A program made the translations under genes and the position numbers. This document shows positions 10,291 to 21,590 of a DNA stretch of 64,000 nt, one piece after another. The stretch spans positions 1 through 64,000 of the forward strand of contig JAKJHU010001555.1 in NCBI GenBank assembly GCA_022316685.1, read 5' to 3'. The notes below the pieces were generated by a model that searched no databases, was not told the origin of the DNA, and saw nothing but the letters and a program-made list of their open reading frames with translations. Positions within the stretch are counted from its first letter, which is position 1. Each line of letters starts with the position of its first letter. The DNA comes from Progne subis subis (lineage: Eukaryota; Chordata; Aves; Passeriformes; Hirundinidae).

Positions 10291-11288
10291 AAGTCCTTGT
10301 GCTGTGTCTGTGCTGCTGAGCTGGGCGGGCTCCTGGCAGAGAAGCAGCTCCTGGCAGCCAAGAAGAGCTTCAAAAACACATCTCTCTTGATGAGCAACTC
10401 TTCTCCCAGCCCAGCAGGGCTGGGGCACTGCCTGCAGCCACCCGGGCACAGCACACAGGCACAGAGAGCTTCAATCACTCAGGGCTGGGAAGGAGCTGAG
10501 AAGTGACTGCGGGAGAATCACTCCCAGCCCTTGACACAGGAACCTCTGGCTGCAGGACAAGGCAGCTGCAGCTCCTGCAGGGATCTCCTAAAGCTGCAAC
10601 ATCCCAATGCCTACAGACTCTGTGAGTACATTCTCTGATTATCTCTTGTGGAGAGCAGCCAGGGGTGCCCAGGGCTGTCCTGCAGAGCAGGGTCCTGCAG
10701 CCCAGGGCGCTGTGCTGGGCCAGGGACTCTGCTGCCTGCCAGGGACAGCTCTCAGCCAGCCCTGGGAGCTGCTCACAGCACTGGGGAGAAGCTGGGGGGA
10801 AGGAGCCGCCCTGAGCAGGGCAGGTGCTGCTGCTGAGAGTGCTGTGTGGGGCAGGGCTGCTCCCAGCTCCAGACCAGCCTGGGCACAGCTCTGGAGGACA
10901 CTTCCCAAAAGAAGGTAAGCCTGGGATTGCTGTAAAGATCAGGAGCTTTCCTGAGAGTGTTTTCTTTCCTGCTTGGAGCGGGGTGGGAAGGCTCAGGTGG
11001 TGATAAAAAGAATTTTGCTTTTTATACTTTTTCATGTATGCATAGCTCTGTTAACTACTATTATATTGTTATAAATCTATAATCCTTAATTAACTCTATT
11101 CAACTGCTATTACTGATATTTATATCAGTGTTATCCTTGATTAACTCTAGTGCATTACTCTCTTTCTCTTAGATTTTAGAACAATAAGCAGACCTTCTAA
11201 ATACATTCCAGAAATACTGTATAGTTTTACTATCAGGAAAAACCTGCAAGAAGCATTTTGTTTTTTAACCAGAGTGTGAGCAGTCATT

Positions 11289-11292
<4 letters not shown>

Positions 11293-11351
<59 letters not shown>
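11293..11351 (+). repeat. Pure poly(A) run, 59 bases
   Basis: An uninterrupted run of 59 A. In block D the corresponding place (about 53778-53840, read as T) is an interrupted T/G-rich run, so either this copy expanded or its length is a consensus artefact. Confidence 0.9.
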
Positions 11352-11353
<2 letters not shown>

Positions 11354-11654
11354 GAGGCGAAGAAGACCTTTGAAGGCTTCTTTGGAAGAAATGGTCCTCC
11401 TCCAACGGGTTTACCCAGGGGTGTGTAACTGGGGCAACTGAATCTCCTATTGGAGGTCCCTGGTAAATATCCTAATTAATCAACATTAATACATTTTAAA
11501 ATCAGATCCTGGGTATGCCCCATCCCCACTGGGACACCTGGAAGCTTCAATTAAGGTCTGGTTTTTACTTTTCTGTTCTAATGATGTTACAAGGCAGTTT
11601 TTTTCTCTTTTGATTACAGGCAACAGGAGGATGAGTGAAGCAAAATAGGAATTG

Positions 11655-11730
11655 AAATCACAGAATCACAGAACATTCTGAGTTGAAAGGGACACATGGG
11701 ATCATCAAAGTCATGTTTAACATTTACAGA
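11655..11730 (-). mobile_element. CR1 LINE 3'-terminal fragment
   Basis: It starts with the CR1 tail read in reverse (AATCACAGAATCACAGAAC), followed by 'attctgagttgaaagggac' and 'atcatcaaagtc'. Only about 75 bp is recognisable. The same fragment is at 53401-53480 in block D. Confidence 0.6.
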
Positions 11731-13231
11731 GACTCCAGAACTGTAACTTTGGGTGGTCAGTCTCTCTGCTGGGAGGCTCCTAAAGGGCCTTCAGCCACTC
11801 CTCAGCCCGGACAGCTCCAGCATCACCTTTGCAGGGCCCAGCAGGGCTCTCCTGAGCTGCCCTTGCCCCTGCAGACAGAGCCTGCCCCAGGCAGGGCCCT
11901 GCAGACAGGCAGGTTTCTGTAGGGCCGGGCCCAGGGCACAGAGGGTGGGATGGGCTCTGTGAGCGCTGGCAGGGACAAGGCTCCTCTCAGCAGGGAAATG
12001 TCCAGGCACAGGGAGATGCTCAGGGAAGGAGAGGGGGCTGAACAGAGCAGTGCTGGGGGCAGGAGGGCACTGTTGGTGTGTGGGAGGTGCCGTGCACAGC
12101 TGGCTATGGGAACACTGTCCTGAGTGCCCAGCTGTCTGTGCCCTGCCCTCCCAGGCACAGCACCACAACATCTTCTCTTCTTTCTGCCCTCCCCTGATCT
12201 TGTCACTGTCATCTGGAGCTCTCAGGGAGGCTCGGCATTTGCAGCAGCTGAGTCAGGCACTGCCCTTGGGATTGCTGCCAGGCAGCTGTGTCCATGGGAA
12301 TGGGGTGGCCAAGCTTGCCTGTCACCTGTGGGGCTGTGGGCAAAGCATCCATGGGAAAGGGGAATGAGCTGAGCCCCCTCCCTGAGATCCCATCATGGGC
12401 ACACCCAGGGATCTCCTTGCTGTGTCCTTCCAAGCTCTGAGCTGCCCTCCTGGCTGCAAATCTGTGCCACAGCCTCTGGGAGTTCCCTGAATGTCCCACA
12501 GGGAAGTGCAGAGATGCCAGAGCTGAGGAAATGCTGTTGGGTTTGCCAAGGGAGCCGTGAGTGTCCTTGGCAGAAGGGGGTGCTGAGCCCTTGCCAGAGA
12601 CCTTTGGAGAGGCTGAGACATTCAGGGATCCCTCTGCTCTGGGCAGGGTCTGGTTTATCCCAGGGTGACACAGGAGTGTGACTGTGCTCTGATTGCAGCT
12701 AAAGGTGCAAACCCAGGGCAGTTGGGAACAAGCTCATCCAGCCCCTCACCTTCCCTAAGCCACAGGGAATCCTTTTCCTCTCACATCTCTCAGTGGCAAA
12801 CTATGAGTGCAGCAGAAATGCTGGGGAATTCTGATCTCAGAGAACTAGAAATGATGTGTGGGCAGGAAAACAATAGCTGAAATTCCTTCCTGCTCTCCAT
12901 GTCCTTTTGGAGTGAAGATGGGAAAAAGCCTGTCTGCATTAGGAGTGATGCTAGTGACAAATCCTGAATATCCATCCTTGTCCCTCTGTCACATGGCCAC
13001 AAACCCAGGGTAGTGGGACAGGGATGGCTCCTGGAGAGCCCACACACACAGGCTTGGCTGCTCCTGGCACACTCAGACAGCACAACTTGGGCTCATGCAG
13101 GGACCTGGGTGAAGGTTTTCCCAGAGCAGGAACAAGGGTGGGTGAGTCACAGCGGGACAGTCTACAGGGAATGGCCCAGGTTTGGCTCAAAGCAGCCTCT
13201 GCTGACTTGTCACTGTCCTTCATCCATGAAC

Positions 13232-13233
13232 AG
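13232..13233 (+). other. Predicted 3' splice site upstream of OR A
   Basis: A pyrimidine-rich run ending in TGAACAG precedes the receptor ATG by about 24 bases. The same motif precedes OR B (AG at 31158-31159, minus), OR C (38396-38397) and OR D (51894-51895, minus). Its conservation fits the usual OR structure of a non-coding 5' exon spliced close to a single coding exon. Confidence 0.5.
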
Positions 13234-13256
13234 GTCCCCATGGGCAGGCACAGCAA

Positions 13257-14187
13257 ATGTCCACAGCAGCTCCATCAGCCACTTCCTCCTGCTGGCATTG
13301 GCAGACACGCGGCAGCTGCAGCTCCTGCACTTCTGCCTCTTCCTGGGCATCTCCCTGGCTGCCCTCCTGGCCAACGGCCTCATCATCAGCGCCGTAGCCT
13401 GCGGCCACCTCCTGCACACGCCCATGTTCTTCTTCCTGCTCAACCTGGCCCTCACCGACCTGGGCTCCATCCTCACCACTGTCCCCAAAGCCATGCACAA
13501 TTCCCTCTGGGACATAGGTACATCTCCTACACAGGATGTGCTGCACAGCTCTTTTTCTTTCTGTTCTTTATGTTAGCGGAGTTTTATCTCCTGACCATCA
13601 TGAGCTATGACCGCTACGTGTCCATCTGCAAACCCCTGCACTACGGGACCCTCCTGGGCAGCAGAGCTTGTGCCCACATGGCAGCAGCTGCCTGGGCCAG
13701 TGCCTTTCTCAATGCTCTCATGCAAACAGCCAATACATTTTCCCTGCCCCTGTGCCATGGCAATGCCCTGGGCCAGTTCTTCTGTGAAATCCCCCCAATC
13801 CTCAAACTCTCCTGCTCCAAATCCCACCTCAGGGAACTTGGGCTTCTTGTATTTTCCATCTCTTTAGCATTTGGTTATTTTGTGTTCATTGTTTTCTCCT
13901 ATGTGCAGATCTTCAGAGCTGTGCTGAGGATCCCCTCTGAGCAGGGACGGCACAAAGCCTTTTCCACCTGCCTCCCTCACCTGGCTGTGGTCTCCCTGTT
14001 CATCACCTCTGGCTTTTTTGCCTACCTGAAACCCCCCTCCATCTCCTCCCAGTCCCTGGATCTGGCCCTGTCAGTTCTGTACTCAGTGGTGCCTCCAGCC
14101 CTGAACCCCCTCATCTACAGCCTGAGGAACCAGGAGCTCAAGGCTGCAGTGTGGAGACTGATGACTGTGTGGTTTAAAAAACATTAA
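13257..14187 (+). pseudogene. Olfactory receptor A (OR14-like), two 1-bp deletions
   Basis: This is a seven-transmembrane class II odorant receptor for the membrane of olfactory neurons. The ATG at 13257 is followed four codons later by a 1-bp deletion relative to OR B and D (AATGTCCACAG against AATGTCCAACAG). A second 1-bp deletion near 13515 (GACATAGGTACATC against GACACCAGGAACATC) shifts the frame again. Read across the shifts, all hallmarks are present: PMFFFLLNLAL, MSYDRYVSICKPLHY (13597-13641), [20 protein letters not shown], stop TAA at 14185-14187. The long open frame beginning near 13024 joins unrelated sequence to the receptor's second half and is not a real start. It is either a young pseudogene or two consensus errors. 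Confidence 0.85.
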
Positions 14188-14217
14188 ACTGCTGTCCAAT
14201 TTCTGCAAGTCACTTGT

Positions 14218-14223
14218 AATAAA
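14218..14223 (+). terminator. Poly(A) signal of OR A
   Basis: AATAAA lies 31 bases after the stop codon. It is conserved at 39391-39396 in C and 50902-50907 (minus) in D; B has ATTAAA (30165-30170, minus). Confidence 0.6.
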
Positions 14224-14599
14224 AGTCATCTTTGATACTTCTTGTTGGTTTCATTTTGGAGGTTCTTTTTCTCTGTTTTACTCCTTTAATCTTCTCCACA
14301 AAGATATGTCACTGTTTGTGCCATTTCTCATTTTGTTTCTCTCCACCTTCCCTGTGGCCACAGACTGTGCCCATGAGGGGTTGCGCTGTTGGTGACTTTA
14401 AAGGAACTAAAGGATCTCTCAGCCAAGTTTTCTGCAGAGATCCCTGTTTTGTTCCCTCCTCTGGAGCTGGAGCAAAAATGTCTGTGTGCAGAGCTGGGGG
14501 CAGATCAGTGCTGGCACAGCAGCTGTGCCCAGGAGCAGCAGCACACAAAGACCTTCCTGGTGCTAGTGCCCTGGGCCAGGAGGGATTGTGCCACCAGAG

Positions 14600-16015
14600 C
14601 TGAGCCTAAATTTCTTCTCCCAGGCAGCTTTAGGGCACAGAACATGGAGAAGGCATAGCTGACACTCAGCTTTCTGCAGTCCTCCATAAGGATTCTGTGT
14701 GTGAAGCAGTCTGGGAGCAGGGTTTATGTGTGAGGGGAGGGGAATTCAGAGCTCTTTTCTCCCCTGTGGGCTGAGGGTCTGCATTTCCGATGGCCCTGCA
14801 GCTGCCAAAGGGGCATTTTTCACTCAGCTGAGAACAGTTTCTGCTGAAAGCCTGTCCTAACCTGCTTTTCCTGCAAATGTGCCCAATGAGCCTCATTTTT
14901 TGCAGCCCCCGGTACTTGTGGTGGGTGCAGGTATGAAGGATGGAACAGCTCTGCTAGGGGGGAAGTACTTTTTCTTCTTTGTTTTATTTGTAGGGTTGCT
15001 TGCTTGTTTTTATTCATGTTTGATGTTTGTTTGATTATTTTGTTGTTGTTGTTGTTGTTTGTTTTGTTGTTTCTTTTTGTTGCGTTTGTTTTTCTTGTTC
15101 CAGGGTTTCTTTTGGAGGGGTAGGATTTCTCTATTTTGATATGGGGTTTTTGTTATTGTTTGGGGGTTTTTTTTTGAGGGTTTTTTTGGGTTCCCTATTT
15201 ATTAAACTCCCCCTGTCAGCTCTGGGCAGAGCTCTGTACTTCTATCTGACACTTGTCTGTGGCACTGTGGAGGTGGCCAGGGGGACCTTCCCCGAGCTGT
15301 GTGCACAGCAATGCACATCAGCCCAGGCCGGGGGTGCTCAGTGCCCGCTCAGTTTTGCTGTCTGCTGTGGCTCTGGACCTTCCCTTGGAGCGTCTCCAGG
15401 CCGGGAACGTTGGAGCTGTCCCCCACCGTGGTGTCACAGAGGAGGGGAACGCTGGGGCTGTGCCGCTCCTGCCCGGCCCCAAGAGCTCTGCCAGCGCCTG
15501 GAGGAGACACAAAGGCTGAGCCCAAGGGAGAGAACTGCAGAAGGGGCTGAGCTGGGAGGGAGGCAGCGGGATCATGGAGTGCCAGGCCCTGGCCCTGCAC
15601 AGACAGCCCAAGAGTGGCAGCCTGGGCATTCTCCCGGGAGTGGTGTCCAAAGGCTCCTGGAGCTGCAGCAGCCTAGCAGCTGTGACCATTGCAGTGGGCC
15701 ACAGACCTCTGGGGAAAGGTCCTGGCCCTGGCTTGGGGCTGGGCCAGAGCCCAGGGAGGCAAATCAACTTGCCAGCTGCTGCCCCAGAGCAGGGAAGAGC
15801 AGGAATTGCTGGCCTGGGAGAGACTCTTGCCAAGGGCCTGCAGCGCCAGGACACAGGCCATGGCTGGACACTGCTTGGGGCCAGGGTGAGCTGGGATGTG
15901 GGGATGGACTTGTTCCCTGGGAGGGCGGTGGGGCCCTGGCACAGAGTGGGAGGAAAAGCTGCGGCTGCCCTGGAATGGCTGGAAGTGTCCAAGGGCTGGT
16001 TGGAGGAGACTTCCT
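14600..16015. other. No supported gene; T/G-rich then GC-rich sequence
   Basis: The part 14600-14990 has nothing recognisable. The part 14990-15200 is T-rich with a (GTT)n run near 15041-15058. The part 15200-16015 is GC-rich with long frames on both strands that lack any domain, signal peptide or homology I can name. The longest frame (from 15027) begins in T-rich simple sequence and ends in the GGATG minisatellite, so it is not credible as a gene. Confidence 0.5.
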
Positions 16016-16020
16016 GCCCA

Positions 16021-16132
16021 GAAGGGATGGGATGGGATGGATGGATGGGATGGGATGGGATGGGATGGATGGATGGGATGGGATGGGATGGGGATGGGAT
16101 GGGATGGGATGGGATGGGATGGATGGATGGGG
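16021..16132 (+). repeat. (GGATG)n minisatellite
   Basis: About 110 bp of GGGAT and GGAT units with interspersed ATGGATGG, and G-runs of 3-4 throughout. It could form G-rich secondary structure. Confidence 0.9.
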
Positions 16133-16418
16133 CAGTGTAATGTGGGGATTGCAGTGTGGGGGTGGTAGTAAAGTTGGGAAGGAGTAGGGATTGCAATGGG
16201 GGGATGGGGTGGTTTGTGCTCTTGGCGTAGGGGAGTAGATGGAGGGAAATCAGGAAGCAGTTTTTAAAGGCTGCTGGTGCTTTTAGACATTTTGAGATCT
16301 GGAAGTATCTTGTGGGAGGTTGCCTGTGAAATTGGGAAGGCTGAGTTTAAGGTGCTGTGCTGTGCAGGGCTGAGGTGGTGTGGCAGTGATTTTGGGAGGG
16401 TAAGGGTACCTGCTCCCA

Positions 16419-16492
16419 GAAAGAAAGAAAGAAAGAAATGAGAGAGAGAGAAGAAAAGGAGGAAGGAAAAAGGAGGGAAGGAAGGAAGGAAG
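16419..16492 (+). repeat. Purine simple repeat (GAAA)n/(GA)n/(GGAA)n
   Basis: Successive GAAA, GA and GGAA tracts end exactly at the ERV2 3' LTR edge. Confidence 0.9.
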
Positions 16493-17342
16493 GATTTTAA
16501 ATTAAGCTCTCTATGTCTAATTTAATAAGCAACAAAGTTGAATTTAGCAGCAATGCAATTTTATTTAAGTAGGATTTTATAATCAAGCATATACAAAAAC
16601 TTCGGCAGTGATTAATTAAAGATAAGTACTGTTTGGATAAAGCATAAGCAAAACTGACCGGGGTACTGAGGAGGGGCTTCTCACCCTACCTCACGTACAA
16701 AACAAAGCAGTCTAACTTAAACTTACATAATTTATGCTAATACATATTCAATAATATTTCCCGTGAATCTCCTCCTATTTTCAATTCTTAAAATCTACAT
16801 CACTATCCTACATAGCTCATGCTCCATTTGTTGTTAGGGGGTCTTCTTGGCTTTTTGTTGGTCTTCTTCAGAGGAAGGCTCAGCATCTTCCTCACATCCT
16901 ATGAATAGCCTTAATGGTTGCACGTGTGCTCTAAGTTTTGTGTTATATATAACTAAGCATTATGTGCCAAAAAGTAATTATTTCATGGATCAAACCAGCT
17001 CCCAAAACTCCCTACCTTGGAATAGTCCCACAGCTTGTCCATCTCAAGGCCAGTTTCTATCTTAAGACATCCTGTATCCCATCACATCTGCAAAGGGCCC
17101 ATCTCTCTACCTTGGAGTAGTCCCAGCTTTGGCCAATCCAGCTTTGAGACTCTTGCTTATCTCAAACTGCATCCTGTATCTTATTTTTCTCATGGAGCAT
17201 CTACCAAGGGGCCCATCTGCTTTGTAACAGTAATCACATCTACTTTTTCCTTTACTACTTTATAAAAACAATTTTAAAACATATATATTATTAAAATATT
17301 GATACAAGTTACAATTAGCATGAATCATTTTCATTTATTACA
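16493..17342 (-). repeat. ERV2 3' LTR
   Basis: On the minus strand it starts TGTAATAAATG at 17342. The U5 end at about 16493 has decayed from the ACA expected. It aligns throughout with 26624-27468, with scattered differences and small indels. Preceding minus-strand sequence (ATGGGAAAT) is a weak polypurine tract. Confidence 0.85.
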
Positions 17343-17429
17343 ATTTCCCATATATCTCTTTTAATCATATTGATTCATGCATTTTAATTAAAACTGAATC
17401 TCAATTTCTTCTATATTCCCAATAATCCA

Positions 17430-20400
17430 GGTTTTCTACTGCTCTCTCATTTCAGCCTCTAATTTTTCTAACATCTCCCATGCTGCATCAAGCTTTTCGC
17501 ATTCCTTCTCAAATTTGGCTGACATCTCTTGTGCTAGAGTAGTCTCTCTATGTTCAGTCAACATCTCTTGAGGTCCTTTCTTTTGAGTGAGAGTAGGTCT
17601 AGCTTTTAATACCATCAAAGAATCTGGTTTCCCTTTTGCTGCCAATTCTGGATCAATGGGCATTGCTGTAATTTGCATTCCGTGTATCACTGGGTGGATT
17701 AGTCTAATAAGACATGGAATCATGCATGGTAAGAATAACAATCCTAATCCAGAACATAACAGCAATAAATCCCACCTTCTTCCACCAGGCTCCTCCAAAG
17801 AGGTTTATCCCACCAATCCGTTTTTAGAATAGAATTCCACTTTTGAACAGGTACGTGTGCCACCCTTTGAATTTCTCCAGCAAGTTTTGTGATGGCTTCC
17901 CCATGATCATCTCTCTCCACACAGCACTCAGATTTGTTAAATCTTCCTCAAACTCCCCCTTCTTCAGCCAACAGATAATCTGGGGCAGTTCTGGTTAGAT
18001 ATCCAAATGCTCACATTTTGTGAATGCTGCTTGGCCAGTAACTTTAGGGCATCAGAAGTATGGTTTGATACAAACTCCACTACTGCCTGGAGTCTTATCA
18101 ACCAATTCAGTAGATAAATTGGGGTCCTATATCCCCAAGATCCATCCTCAGCCCAGTTGCTGGGTCATAATATACCTATGATTCTTTCTGCAGGCCATTT
18201 GTCTTCCCCCCATTCCTGGTTTTCCCCTGCCTTTGGGAAGTCAAGGTTTAAATCTCTTTATTCCTTTCTAGAGTCTCATCAAGTGGTGTTCCCAATATAT
18301 TGCTCCTAGACCTTGGGATGATGAAGAAGGAGGGTCGATAACTCCTAAGGTACAGGTTCCCTCCCACTTTTGAGGTATTCACTCTATGCTCATTGCCCAC
18401 AAATGCAATATATTCCATCAGGGGTTTTCCATTTACTCTCTGTTTTTTCTTGTTGTTCCCAGTAGGTTTTTAGGTCTTTTGTATACTGGTAGGGGTTAGG
18501 TCCAGGACTTTTATGCCAGCACAAATCAGTTTGATTATTCCAACTCACTATTCATTTCCTTTGTTATTCCCCAATACCCAGTAAAAGTTTTGGTCACCAG
18601 GTCTTAGTTTTATTATCTGAATTAACTGCTAAGGTAGATATACAAGGAGTATATCCTACTACTTCATTATATTTCCTTCCTTCTTGAGTCACACAGACTG
18701 TTCCAATTACTTGATGACTCAAAATCCATCCTTCAGGTCATTTTAATGTCTTGAAAACTTGAGTATGATTTCCATTTAAAAAATTGTTTTGAGCTAGACT
18801 CTCACCTCTCCACAGCCATCTTTCAGCCATTCCCACAGATCCAGCATTTGGATAATCCTAATTCCGTAGCCATTTCTTGCATCAAATATACATAAAATTT
18901 CTTAGTTGAGGTTGTCAAATCCCAGTTGCTATACTGCTGTTTTAATTGTTCATACAGCTTATCCAGTTCCTTTAATTCTTTCCCTATGCTTTTTTACATC
19001 TTTTGATTGTTTCTTTTAGTTTTTCTTCTTTTTTTTCCTTAGTGCTGTACCTCCTATACCTGTACTTGGATCATTTCCCATTCTCATCTTTCTCAAAACA
19101 AAAAAAAAAAAAGGTTTCCATATTGAGGAACAAATTTGATCACTGTAAGGATAAGGAGCTGATCCATTAAATCCTAAATTTTTTCCCTACCCAATCCATT
19201 TTTCTATTTTTAAAACAATTTCTATAAAATTGCTGTGATCTTGGAGAGATCATTAACATGTGGATGTGCCACGAACACAAATTCCATCTTGATCCTTGAC
19301 CCACATGGAAGTGATGGCATTTATTACAGGGATCAACATTATTGGGACTTTGTTTTTGCATAGATTGTTCTCTCATTGCCCGCTCTTGTGCTGCTTGTTT
19401 TATTATTGTTTGTTCCTGCATTGCTCATTCCCTTCTCTCATGGACTCTGTCCAGAGTGGCTCCATAGTTTTGGCCAGTTGCCAAGGGCATCACCACAAAC
19501 ACAGTGAAAATAATCCTCAGGAGTTTTGACTTTCTACCATCCTCAAGGCCCTTTGGGTTGCAGCCAAGGGCCAAGATGTCAGGATTCTTGCAGCAAAGTT
19601 TATATCCTGGGATCTAGTCACTGGTGCATTTGGTCTCACTGGTACCCTTGGCCTCATGTTTGTTTCAAGATGGCACAGATTACTCACAGTTCTCGCAGCA
19701 CTGCCCTCTCCATCTCCCTCTCTTTTCTGGGTTAGTCAGCTACTTCCTCTTTTAGTCTAAACCAAAGCTCTGGAGATGTGCCAACCACAATAAGATTTGC
19801 TTTTTCACTACTTCAGGTAACAACCTGATTTGTTGGTAGATTTTTGCTCTGATGTCGGGGATATTTATAAAATCTTCATCACCACCAACAGCACATTCAC
19901 AATGCCAATTCACGTAAGAAATGTGTCTATAGCAGTGGCACACAAATTCCTTCTCCACAGAAACTGTTAATTATGATACAGTGGTCTATAATACTATGAA
20001 TTGTTTGCTCTCTTACCCTGTCAAAAGCTAATATAGTAAAAACTCATTGGTCTAAATTTTCTATTAATTGAACCACTGCATAAAAGGTTCCATCTTCATA
20101 TCTTAAAGGTGGTTAAAAAAAAATCACTGACAAAGCTTTTTAAATTAACTGTTCACGCATGCAATCTAAGCAAGTTAACAAATCAATTGTCTTTCTCTCT
20201 CTTCCGCTCTTGTTACTCTCCACCACAAATTACGGCAAAGTGCACAAATAACACAACCCATGGGCGACACTCTAAGCCATGCTTAGTACACTCCCAGTGT
20301 GTTACTTGTTCTTGGACTCTTTTAGTAAGGGGTGTTTCCAATCTCTTTTCTGTAATTGTAATTCTTCAATGAAATCTGTTAATGTTAGTTGCTCAAGGCC

Positions 20401-20550
20401 TCTTAAAAGATTTTCAATGTGTTCAGGCTGTTCCCATTTTTCAAGGAAGTGTCTAATCCCTTCTAGCTGGCGTTCTTCTGACTCCAAACTCAGTGGAGTT
20501 GCCGTCAACAGCCAATCCAGGACGCCTTATTTTTCTAATAATTAAAGTTA
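17430..20550 (-). pseudogene. ERV2 env remnant
   Basis: The 3' part is clearest. On the minus strand, about 18110-17990 reads as a heptad-like helix resembling the N-terminal helix and immunosuppressive-domain area of gamma-type Env. Next comes a CX6CC-like motif in which the first Cys codon has become TGA, then a Trp-rich membrane-proximal stretch. An open frame from 17798 to 17436 follows, with a membrane span (residues 11-32 of that frame) and a long charged cytoplasmic tail. Surface-subunit sequence upstream (about 20500-18150) is broken by many stops; short open parts at 20508-20302 and 19958-19752 lack motifs I can name. Non-functional. Confidence 0.6.
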
Positions 20551-21590
20551 GTAGCAATTACAAAACACAAACATTTAATTGTTAACTATCAAAGGAGTTT
20601 TATAACCTGAACAGGTTAAGTAAGACAATTTATCTTTTTCTGTTGTTTCTGGGATCCACATCTTGCTTTTTATTATCCTTTGATGTTCTTGCAGTGTTCT
20701 CAAAGCCACTAATTGTTCCATGTGATACGCTAAATAAATCAATGCTCTTTGTACTTGATCTTCTATTATATAAGTATCAATGTTGATTGTTACCCTGGTT
20801 TTTCTGAGTTTTCAAAGCCTTTTGAAATGGAGTCAGATCTTTTAGTTACTGTAGAATATTAGAGCAGTTTCCTACCTTTTCCCACAGATGTAACATAAAC
20901 AAATCCTTTGTTTTTCATTCTCTGTCCTTTGTTTGCATATTTCTAACCTGAAAACAACTGTAAATGACAATTGGTCTGGCCACTGAGGCTGAAGGGTGGA
21001 AACCCCAAAAAGCCAATCTTCTGCTAGACCCACAAATGTATAAAATGTAAGAAATAAACAAAGAGGCTCTCTCCGCTCTCTCAGCTGTGAACTGGATCGG
21101 AGGAACCTCTGCCTTGCGAAAATCTCTTGTCTGCTGTGTGACTGCTTTGTGTGTCTCGGTGACAGTTGATCTGTCTTATAACCCAATTGTGCATTCTAAA
21201 GTCTCGCTCTACTCTACTAAAGCACCATATACAATTAATCATAAAAGCTACATCTCTTTGGTCCCAAGGTACAGTTGTTCTGTGCCAATGTCTTTGTCGT
21301 CAGCCACTTCATGGTCACTGCTTTAGCACCGCTCACACTGATGACCGGGTTTGCAGCAACCTTGCTGAAACATGGAAACTTCTCTCTGTGGGATGGCAGC
21401 TTCTGACCTTTCTGTACTAAGGATATCTTGAATATCCTGGGGCTGGGTTATTCTTTCAATATGTGGGTGGCACACCAAATGTATTACAGCATTATGTGAA
21501 ATCCACAGCCGAAAATGATTTTCCATATGAGCTATAGCCTCTGGTCACCAAATGCTCTCTTCAGCCATGTCGGGGATTAATTACAGTTTT
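20551..21590 (-). other. ERV2 unassigned region between pol and env
   Basis: About 1 kb separates the end of pol from the recognisable env. It holds two open pieces on the minus strand, 21526-21323 (67 codons, Cys/His-containing, ending near CCKPGHQCERC) and 21186-20872 (104 codons). I recognise neither. They could be surface-subunit leader, an accessory frame, or decayed env. Confidence 0.35.

Larger units (their letters stand above)
8160..14600 (+). repeat. OR segmental-duplication block A
   Basis: This stretch is repeated, inverted, in block D (about 50480-56687). Its parts also recur in block B (inverted, about 29860-32606) and block C (direct, about 35920-36900 and 38350-39720). Markers include the ~150-bp tandem array, the 'cctttggagaggctgagacattcaggg' region (12600-12640 here, about 52500 in D), the receptor, and the downstream flank to about 14520. 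It starts at the ERV1 LTR edge. Apart from the receptor I see no gene in it. Antisense frames over the receptor recur in every copy only because the DNA does. Confidence 0.8.

Noticed and set aside
13024..14187. Intact 387-residue receptor A
   Set aside because: Its first half is out of frame with the receptor; the open length comes from GC-rich sequence read in the wrong frame.
15027..16187. 386-codon open frame
   Set aside because: It runs from T/G simple sequence through GC-rich DNA into a GGATG minisatellite and has no domain.
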